Positions 57,410 through 64,000 of a stretch of DNA of 64,000 bases are shown piece after piece; position 1 is the stretch's first letter; each line of letters starts with the position of its first letter. This DNA is from Auricularia sp. M13. Lineage: Eukaryota > Basidiomycota > Agaricomycetes > Auriculariales > Auriculariaceae. The notes under the pieces were generated by a model. That model made no database searches, had not been told where the DNA came from, and worked only from the letters and a program-made list of their open reading frames with translations. The translations under genes and the position numbers were made by a program. The stretch spans positions 1,364,001 to 1,428,000 of the forward strand of contig CM073198.1 of NCBI GenBank assembly GCA_037042915.1, given 5' to 3'.

Positions 57410-57671
57410 TGTTAGCGCAAGCCCAGTGCCACTGCGTGGCACTCTCCCGATACTATATAGTCTCGCTGCCGCTGTTCCGACTACCCCCAGTCTATTGCTT
57501 TGCTCACTACGACTGGGGGTATGTTCCGCACCTTTCCCATGTTCTGTATACTGTATCTCACATGTCCATTAGTGCTCACGCGTGGTATCCACGCCTAATA
57601 GGTTCGCAATCCCAGTCTATTGCTTTGCTCACTACGACTGGGGTGCTCACGCGTGGTATCCACGCCTAATA
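57410..57671 (+). repeat. left LTR of copia element (262 bp)
   Basis: It begins TGTTAG and ends CTAATA. By eye it is identical to the right LTR at 63105-63366. It carries TATATAG at 57454-57460 as a likely promoter, and several perfect hairpins and internal direct repeats. Identical LTRs mean very recent insertion. Confidence 0.93.
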
Positions 57672-57682
57672 GGTTATGAGCC
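57672..57682 (+). other. primer-binding site, half-tRNA initiator-Met type
   Basis: GGTTATGAGCC follows the LTR directly. It is the complement of the anticodon arm of initiator methionine tRNA (GGCTCATAACC), not of a tRNA 3' end. Drosophila copia and its relatives prime from such a cleaved tRNA half. Confidence 0.65.
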
Positions 57683-57905
57683 ACCTTGCGCTGTACTAAA
57701 ACACGCGTTTTTGTCAACCCCAAGTCCGCGCATTTCCCAGCGCAAATTCTTACGCGTCGTGCACGTCGATTTCGCCGGTGTCTCCACCGAGTGGCACAAC
57801 GTCGGCAACTACCGTTGCATTGTCCCCACACGACCATTCCTTTGTACCGGCATCCGGCCCTTATCACTCCGATCTTGACCATCGTCTCCATCGTCGCCGA
57901 CAGCA

Positions 57906-59114
57906 ATGGCAGTTATCTCCTGCCTCTCCGCTTACTCTGGCCCCATGCTCACGGGCAAAGACGACTTCAACGCCTGGAAGGCCGCTCTGCGTGACTGGCT
58001 CACTACCAACGGGCTATTCGCAACGTACATCGACGGTATCAACACGATGTCGCCCACCGCGCGTAAGGACGTCTGGAAGGAGTCTGAGGACAAGAAGATC
58101 GCTGACGCGAAGGCCGCTGGCGAGACTTATACGATCAAGAAGCTTCCCGCCATCCCTGGCGCTGCAGCGACCGACGACGAGTGGCTGACGAACCGCACCA
58201 TCATATCGGCCGCCATCCGTACCACAATCGACCAGCGCTGCCGCACGGCCATCAAGGAGGCGAATATCGACGACCCCGCCGAGACCTTCTCCGACCTACG
58301 CACGAGATACGGCACTGATTCTGCGTCGACGCGTGTCCTCATCCTCAAAGGCATGCTGACGGCTAAGAAGCCTACCGACAAGTCCTGGTCGGAGTGGCAT
58401 GACCATCTCGTTGCGCTCAGCAAACGCGTCTTCCCAGGCGGCGTAGGACTCTCGCCCGACGAATTCATCACTGTTGCGCTCATTGTCTCAGCGACCACCG
58501 ACTGGGAGCAAATCGTGAACTTCATCTCCCACAAGTGGGCACTCGACGACCACGAGCAGATCGCGCTTGATCTCTCCACCGAGGAAGCTCGCCGCGCGCA
58601 CTCCTCCGTGGAAGAGCACCGCATTCAGGCTCTCGTCGCGACCCGCACCGCTGGCCATTCACACAAGCCGGGCAGGAACGGCACTGGCTGCACCAACTTG
58701 ATCTGCATCAAGGCTAAGCGCGCGCACACCCACGACATCGAGCACTGCTGGGAGGAAGGCGGCGGCAATGTCGCTGGCCGTCCCCCACACTGGAAGTCGC
58801 GCGCCTCAAAGGCCAACTCTGCTGTTGCGTCGACCGCTGGTACACCAGCCTCCTCTACCTCCGCCCTTCCTGCCGCGCCAGTCCCTCCGGCCCTCACTGC
58901 GCACATCGAGGATGTCTCGGACAGCTCGTCGGACGAATCTGGCGTCTCACTCGGTCTCTCGGCCCGCATCATCCCCGGCATCGCCACCGCGAATCCCGCT
59001 CCGGACACAGCCACTGCGAATCCCGCAACATTCTTCCCCGATTTGGTCGACCCCGTCCCTACGTACACGGCAGCTGCGACTGACCACGAGAAGTCCGTGC
59101 TCGAGTTCGTCTAA
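57906..59114 (+). CDS. gag: copia gag (capsid/nucleocapsid) frame
   Basis: A frame of 402 codons. The N-terminal half (LTGKDDFNAWKAALRDWL through LILKGMLTAKK) is the UBN2-type gag domain of copia elements. A diverged zinc knuckle, C-x4-C then HTHDIEHCW, lies near residues 261-280. The last 120 residues are Ala/Pro/Ser-rich. The frame ends with TAA at 59112-59114, 45 bp before the protease active site in the same phase. A run of eight G at 59150-59157 lies between them, so the original gag-pol link is unclear: readthrough, slippage or decay. The protein would assemble virus-like particles in the cytoplasm. Confidence 0.88.
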   Translation: MAVISCLSAYSGPMLTGKDDFNAWKAALRDWLTTNGLFATYIDGINTMSPTARKDVWKESEDKKIADAKAAGETYTIKKLPAIPGAAATDDEWLTNRTIISAAIRTTIDQRCRTAIKEANIDDPAETFSDLRTRYGTDSASTRVLILKGMLTAKKPTDKSWSEWHDHLVALSKRVFPGGVGLSPDEFITVALIVSATTDWEQIVNFISHKWALDDHEQIALDLSTEEARRAHSSVEEHRIQALVATRTAGHSHKPGRNGTGCTNLICIKAKRAHTHDIEHCWEEGGGNVAGRPPHWKSRASKANSAVASTAGTPASSTSALPAAPVPPALTAHIEDVSDSSSDESGVSLGLSARIIPGIATANPAPDTATANPATFFPDLVDPVPTYTAAATDHEKSVLEFV

Positions 59115-59159
59115 CCAACTCGCATCGCTCTACTGGCTGCACACGGTAAGGGGGGGGCA

Positions 59160-61583
59160 ATGGACTCAGGCGCTAACGGCCATTTCGAATCCGATGTGTC
59201 GCGTTTCTACACCTACACGCCCATCGCCCCTGTTCAAGTCGCAGGCTTCTCTGGCAACACAGTCAGCATCGGCAAAGGCAAAGTCCACTACCGCCTCGGC
59301 AAGGGACATATCCTCAAGCTCAAGGACGTTCTCCACTGTCCCGGCACGACCCTCTCGCTCATCTCTATCTCGAAGCTCATCGCGGACGACAACTCGCTCG
59401 AGGTCCTTTTCGACGCTGACGCCTGCACCCTCCGTCGCAAGACTGGCAGCCGCAAGGAGATTGCTGTCGCGAAACGCTCGTCGGACGGACTCTACATGCT
59501 TTATGATTCGCCTCTCCAGGTGGCTTATTCCGCACGCCACTCCGTCTCGTCACAGCTACTCACTTGGCACAACCGTCTAGGACATCTGAGCATGGATGCT
59601 GTAGTCCGTCTCGCGCGATCGGGGGCTATTCCAGGTCTGCACGTCTCCTCATCCACGCCGACACCGATTTGTGAACACTGCCTCGCAGCGAAAGGGAAAG
59701 TCCTTCCATTCCCTGACGAATCGGAGAACCTGGCGACTGCACCTCTTGAGCGCTTGATCGTTGACTTAACCGGCCCTGTTGATACTGAGTCTCTGTCTCG
59801 CAAACTTTATGCTGCCAATGCCATCGACGAATACTCTGGCTATCTGGTCTATGACTTTTTGCGACACAAGAACGACGTCACAGAGGTCCACAGGTCGCGC
59901 TTTGACGAGTTGGAAGCTGCCGCTGGCCGAAAAATTCGCTGCGTACGCTCTGACGGCAGCGGCGAGTTTGAGACTGCGTACCACGACATGCTGGGCACCC
60001 GCGGCATTGTGCATGAGACGACTGCGCCAGAGTCCTCGGAGCAGATCGGCAAGAGCGAGCGCGCGCACTAGACAATTGCCAGGCGTGCGAACGCGATGTT
60101 GGACGCGGCGGGACTTCCAAAGACCTTCTGGGCTGAGGCTTGGAACACCGCGACGTACCTTGCCAACCGTCTCCCCTTGCGTCGTCATAAGGGCAAGTCA
60201 CCTTACGAGGTTTTCCATGGGAAGAAGCCGCGTTACGTGCAAATTCGCGAATTTGGCTGTGTCTGCTATGTGCTCAAGACAAAGAAGAAACGGAAACCGA
60301 AACTCAACAACAAGTCGCGACGCTGCATTTTCCTGGGCTACTACGAGAACAGTAAAGCCTACCGCTGCTGGGATCCCGAATCGCGCTCCATTGTCAAGGG
60401 ACGGAATGTCACGTTCATCGAATCGCAAGATATTCACCGTCTTTCCTCGAACATTCACACTGCTAATCCAGATCTTGTTATTCCAGAGCCGTTAATCGAC
60501 AATACGCCCTCTGCCGGCGACGGGTCATCATCTGACTCTGACTCTGATACGTGCTCGAACGTGGGGGATGCTGCTCCTCCCGCGGCGCCGACTCCGGCCA
60601 CCGAACGTGCGTCCGCAGCTGGGAATGCCCCCCAGGCTCCCCCTCCGGCCACGGCTCCTGCCACGCCCGCTGTTGTTCAGTCTCCAGACGCTGATGACAC
60701 GGGAACGCATCGTTCGAGACGCACCCGTGTCCAGACGCGAAAGGTCACAGAAACTGCCGACCCTGCTACGAGACGCGCTCAGCACGTTTCGGGGGAACGC
60801 ATGACAACAGAACAAGCTATGTCGCTTGCAAGTTCCCTGAACGCGAAGCGCAAAGCTGAGAACCTCGTCAACGAGGTTCTGGGCGAGACTCTGATGTCTG
60901 GCAGCTCCCTTCACGGTCTCATGGCTGCGGCGGACTCGATTGGTGACCGCCTATTCGCTCTCAGCGCAATGGGCGAGTTCCCTGACAGAGTTCCGTTTAC
61001 GTACGACCAGGCCGTCAAGTCCCCATACGCGCAGCAGTGGCTAGACGCTATGGGCGTGGAACTCCAATCCATGGAGGACCACGGTGTCTGGGAGAAGGTT
61101 CCTCGCAGCAGCGTCCCTGCAGACAAGCAGATCGTTGGCTGCAGATGGGTCTTCGACCTTAAACACGACGAGAACGGGAATCCAGTTCGTTATAAAGCTA
61201 GACTCGTGGCGAAGGGATATACCCAACGTCCCGGCCTAGACTTCGTTGAAACAGCTGCTCCGACGTGTCGCCCTGAGTCCGTGCGTGCTCTGCTCGCTCT
61301 GGCTGCCCTCAAGGGCTGGGATATCCGGCATATCGACGTAAAAACAGCGTTTTTGAACGGCGATCTGGAGGAGCAGATATTCATGAGCCTTCCTCCGGGT
61401 TTTATGGACAGCGATGAAGCCTTACGCTTGCGGAAAGCTCTATATGGGCTGAAGCAGGCTGGCCGATGCTGGTACCTTAAACTCAAGGAAGTACTGGTAT
61501 CTTTCGGCTTCATCTGCTGCGATAGCGACCCGTGCGTTTTCAAGCGCGAGTCGAACGGCATGACGTGCATCATCTGTAAGTGA
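59160..61583 (+). pseudogene. pol: copia pol, 5' part (protease, integrase, N-terminal RT), interrupted
   Basis: Frame 0 throughout. Protease active site MDSGAN is at the start. Integrase zinc domain follows (WHNRLGHLS ... CEHC), then core Asp residues in IVDLTGPV and AIDEYSGY and the Glu in KSERAH. A TAG at 60069-60071 stops the frame directly after that motif, where relatives have a coding residue; the frame resumes without shift. The RT starts near 60960 (VWEKVPR, GCRWVFDLK, YKARLVAKGYTQ, DVKTAFLNG, ALYGLKQAGRCWY). The MITE breaks it four codons before the catalytic VDD. Sequence is otherwise intact. Confidence 0.88.
61566..61573. repeat. 8-bp target duplication of the MITE, left (TGCATCAT)
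   Basis: TGCATCAT here and again at 62060-62067 flank the inserted element; one copy belongs to the pol gene. An 8-bp duplication fits hAT-like transposases. Confidence 0.85.
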
Positions 61584-62059
61584 CTGTGCCCCCCAATTCC
61601 AGGTGGATTCCAGGTGGAAAAATGCAACTATGCAAAAAAACTGTCAGAATGACAAATCAATCATATTTTGATGGTATACCCCCTCAGGTGGAATTTGGGT
61701 GGAATTCCACTGGACCGTTGGATCGGATGGGCCAGAATGGCCGAATTCCGGTGGAATTCCACTGGAAACAATGTGGAAATTCGTCAAAAACTGTGATTAA
61801 GTGTTAGGTTAGGTTAGGTTAGGTTAGGTTAGGTTAGGAGTTAGGTTAGGTTAGGTTAGGTTAGGGGTTAGGTTAGGTTAGGTTAGGTTAGGTTACTAGA
61901 ACGTTTTCATGTTTCCTGAGGCGGCTGTGCATCTCTGAACCTTATTTGTGATGTCTAACATAATTTTTTACCCCTTAGAAAATATTTTGTCTGGAGCTGG
62001 TTTTCCACCGGAATTCCACCTGGAATCCTCCTGGAACCAGGGGGCAGTGTCAGGTTCTC
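61574..62059 (+). mobile_element. nested MITE, hAT-like, introner-like splice donor
   Basis: 486 bp without a reading frame. Imperfect terminal inverted repeats of about 40 bp share CTGCCCCC-like and GATTCCAGGTGGAA blocks: the left end runs from 61574, the right end, read inverted, from 62059. The interior holds AATTCC palindromes and a TTAGG array. Its left end supplies CT followed by GTAAGT, a perfect consensus splice donor, at 61576. An AG just outside its right end (62068-62069, pol DNA next to the duplicated target) could be the acceptor. The element interrupts pol immediately before the RT active site. Confidence 0.82.
61804..61894 (+). repeat. TTAGG pentanucleotide array inside the MITE
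   Basis: Three blocks of perfect TTAGG units (about 7, 5 and 5 copies) separated by 2-bp interruptions. This resembles arthropod-type telomere repeats more than the TTAGGG of most fungi. It is embedded in the transposon and so is not a chromosome end. Confidence 0.9.
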
Positions 62060-62067
62060 TGCATCAT

Positions 62068-63097
62068 AGCCGTCCACGTTGACGATATGCTGTTAGTTGG
62101 TGACACGGTAGCCGTCGAAGGCGCTGTAAAGTCATTGGCGACTCAGTTCACAATAACTGATCTTGGTGAGGCACGATGGTTCCTGGGAATGCGGATTTCT
62201 CGCGATCGTACCGCGCGAACTATTCATATCTCACAACGCGCGTACGCAGAACAGGTGCTCCGTGACTTCCACATGGAGAACTGCCACTCCGTCTCCACGC
62301 CTGCCGTCCCAGCACAGTACCTCACGACCGGCGGCGAACTCACTCCGGCCGAACGCGAGTACATGTCGCGCGTCCCATTCAAAGAGCTCGTCGGCAGTCT
62401 CACCTGGCTGGCAATCGTCTCTCGCCCTGACATCTCGTACGCGCTACAGCACGTTTCCCAGTTCTCTGTGTCCCCTCGTCCGGCCCATTGGCACGCCGCG
62501 AAGCGCATCCTCCAGTACCTCAAGGGCACGCTCGATTGGGGCATTCTCTACGCACCGCACTCTACCCCTGGTCTTTCTCTCCCTGCTGGCTATGTGTCTC
62601 CTCAGATTGCTCAGTTCCATGACGGTCATGACTCCTGTGCTTTCACCGATGCGGACTGGGCGAACTGCCCCGACACACGCCGCAGTACCTCGGGCTATGC
62701 GTTCATGCTCCACAACTGCCTCATCTCTTGGAGCTTGCGTAAACAGAAGACGATCGCGCTGTCTTCAACTGAGGCGGAGATACAGGCTGCGAAGGAAGGT
62801 GCCAAAGAGGCGATCTGGCTCCGCGACCTACTGCACGAACTAGTCGGCGCCTCAGGTTCACTTCCTCTACACATGGACAACCAGAGTTCGATTGCGCTCA
62901 CTGGCGACACTAAACACCACGACCGTACGAAGCACATTCAGGTGCAGGCACTCTGGCTACGCGAACGCGTTGCAGACAAGATTTTCTCGGTCCAATACAC
63001 GCCCACGGACGACATGCTTGCGGACATTTTTACCAAGCCTCTCTCCCCGATGAAGCATCGCTCGTTCTCACGACTTCTCGGGATGCGTCCGGCTTGA
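62068..63097 (+). pseudogene. pol: copia pol, 3' part (RT active site and RNase H)
   Basis: This continues the pol gene after the MITE. It starts with the catalytic HVDDMLLVGD, then LGEARWFLGMRI, GSLTWLAIVSRPDI, and the RNase H block (FTDADWANCPDTRRSTSG, SSTEAEIQAAKEGAKE). The C-terminus TKHIQVQ... DIFTKPL is typical of copia. The frame is open to its natural stop at 63095-63097, so the segment is undamaged apart from lacking its own start. It can be translated in phase with the 5' part only if the MITE is removed at RNA or DNA level. Confidence 0.88.
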
Positions 63098-63104
63098 GGG
63101 GGGG
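63096..63104 (+). other. polypurine tract
   Basis: GAGGGGGG directly before the right LTR serves as plus-strand primer site in LTR elements. Confidence 0.75.
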
Positions 63105-63366
63105 TGTTAGCGCAAGCCCAGTGCCACTGCGTGGCACTCTCCCGATACTATATAGTCTCGCTGCCGCTGTTCCGACTACCCCCAGTCTATTGCTTTGCTC
63201 ACTACGACTGGGGGTATGTTCCGCACCTTTCCCATGTTCTGTATACTGTATCTCACATGTCCATTAGTGCTCACGCGTGGTATCCACGCCTAATAGGTTC
63301 GCAATCCCAGTCTATTGCTTTGCTCACTACGACTGGGGTGCTCACGCGTGGTATCCACGCCTAATA
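63105..63366 (+). repeat. right LTR of copia element (262 bp)
   Basis: Same length and, by eye, same sequence as the left LTR; ends CTAATA and is followed by the GGTGT target duplication at 63367-63371. Confidence 0.93.
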
Positions 63367-63371
63367 GGTGT

Positions 63372-63864
63372 ATATTGAAGAATGGATGGTCAAGTGTCAG
63401 ATTGTGAGTCTGTGTGGGGGGAGGGGGAAGACTGGCAGCAAGGTTGGCCGGTGTGGTGAGTGAGAGTAAGGCCTAGCGTGGGTGACCGTACCGCGGGTGA
63501 CACACCCAACCGGGTTGCACCCGGGTATCACCCGGGTATTTGTAAACGGGTAGCGGGTAACCTGGGTATGTCACCCAGGTGGGGTTGGTCAGAGGTCAGA
63601 CATAACACATTCCACCTGAGAGTACCCAAGTGTTCCCACGACAATATATCCCTGTGATGGCCAACAGCACCTGAAACTCTGGGAAAATTCCATGGAATGC
63701 TATGGAATAATAATTCACCATTGAGCAGGTATCCATGTCATCATATTGCAGATTTTTCATCTCAGGGATCACGTCGGGATCATACTGGGATGATAACGGA
63801 AATTTATAAAAGGCCAAGTTGTTCGTAATTCCACTTCGTCTCCTTCTGCCCAAGACACCCCAGC
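63372..63864. other. flank with GGGT-rich palindromic repeats and a TATA box
   Basis: 63470-63590 contains many CCCGGGTA / GGGTGAC / CACCCAGG units in both orientations. A TATAAAAG at 63805-63812 lies 60 bp before the ATG at 63865. Confidence 0.5.
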
Positions 63865-64000
63865 ATGGTGTGGCTCAAGGCTGTGGGCTTGCTCTTTTGC
63901 CTGGTGTCACTGTACTTTGCTGTCAAGGCACACGTGCACGTCTTTTCCTGACTCTGACCTCGTACTGCTGTCCGTCTCTCTTGCTGGCCCAGTGGCATGC
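63865..64000 (+). CDS. N-terminus of a small secreted protein (partial)
   Basis: The ATG at 63865 opens a peptide with one Lys, a hydrophobic core (AVGLLFCLVSLYFAV) and an Ala-rich cleavage region, a classic signal peptide. Without splicing the frame stops after 28 codons. A GT at about 63934 and an acceptor GGCCCAG near 63992 would continue the gene past the window edge. The TATA box 60 bp upstream supports a real start. Product unknown. Confidence 0.4.

Larger units (their letters stand above)
57410..63366 (+). mobile_element. Ty1/copia LTR retrotransposon with nested MITE
   Basis: 5,957 bp in all, of which 494 bp are the nested MITE and its target duplication. The order LTR, half-tRNA primer site, gag, protease, integrase, reverse transcriptase, RNase H, polypurine tract, LTR defines Ty1/copia (integrase before RT). 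The 5-bp duplication GGTGT flanks it. It is damaged by an in-frame TAG after the integrase core, a stop or shift at the gag-pol border, and the MITE. LTRs are identical, so all damage is young or arose in the donor copy. Confidence 0.93.

Noticed and set aside
57410-57671. CRISPR-like direct repeats in the LTR
   Set aside because: Two copies each of two motifs within a eukaryotic LTR; no spacer array or cas genes.
61804-61894. Telomere or subtelomere boundary
   Set aside because: The TTAGG array lies inside a MITE inside a copia element, with continuous sequence on both sides.

Overview
The window is nuclear DNA of a filamentous basidiomycete, most likely an agaricomycete. The evidence is gene-dense, GC-rich coding sequence, many introns of about 45-65 bp with GT(A/G)NGT donors and CTAAC-type branch sites, and families typical of that group: agaric CorA-like transporters, an S28 peptidase, a PNPOx-FNR fusion, a fungal rvt gene and a Ty1/copia element. 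No bacterial, organellar, tRNA, rRNA or CRISPR feature was seen. Exon structures were read by eye from splice consensus, reading frame and recalled family conservation. Nearly all close exactly in frame, but single junctions may be off by a few bases.

Layout: 1-423 last exon of an upstream gene; 470-2813 Rap1-like telomere protein (BRCT-BRCT-Myb); 3023-4295 eIF3i; 5014-8095 serine-rich protein; 8706-9574 Nudix hydrolase; 10180-13153 cellular reverse-transcriptase-related gene (rvt); 14085-16246 cytochrome P450; 16571-17863 F-box-like protein (minus); 18217-20228 nucleotide pyrophosphatase/phosphodiesterase; 20964-22837 ArsB/NhaD-like anion transporter; 22958-24583 Erv46 (minus); 24811-25177 GSKIP-domain protein; 25691-26907 single-pass membrane protein (minus); 27704-30122 and 30589-33022 tandem CorA-like transporters (minus); 34245-36490 inverted, rearranged duplicate of 19412-21620; 36903-38294 sirtuin; 38569-40379 flavin monooxygenase; 41878-42885 C2H2 zinc-finger protein; 45041-46593 SNF5/INI1 subunit (minus); 48219-50220 S28 peptidase; 50624-52575 PNPOx-FNR fusion; 52764-54210 PC-esterase-like protein (minus); 54974-56074 LINE-type RNase H reading frame (minus); 57410-63366 Ty1/copia element with identical LTRs and a nested MITE; 63865-end start of a small secreted protein.

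The genes do not form a pathway. Most are single-copy housekeeping genes (Rap1, eIF3i, Erv46, SNF5, sirtuin, Nudix) mixed with expanded fungal families (P450, FMO, CorA, S28, PC-esterase). Two points deserve most attention. First, the ENPP-transporter junction was copied about 14 kb away, inverted and circularly permuted, as expected for a circular intermediate. Second, a MITE with an 8-bp target duplication lies just before the reverse-transcriptase catalytic motif of the young copia element, and carries a perfect splice donor that pairs in frame with an AG created at the target site, as introner elements do.
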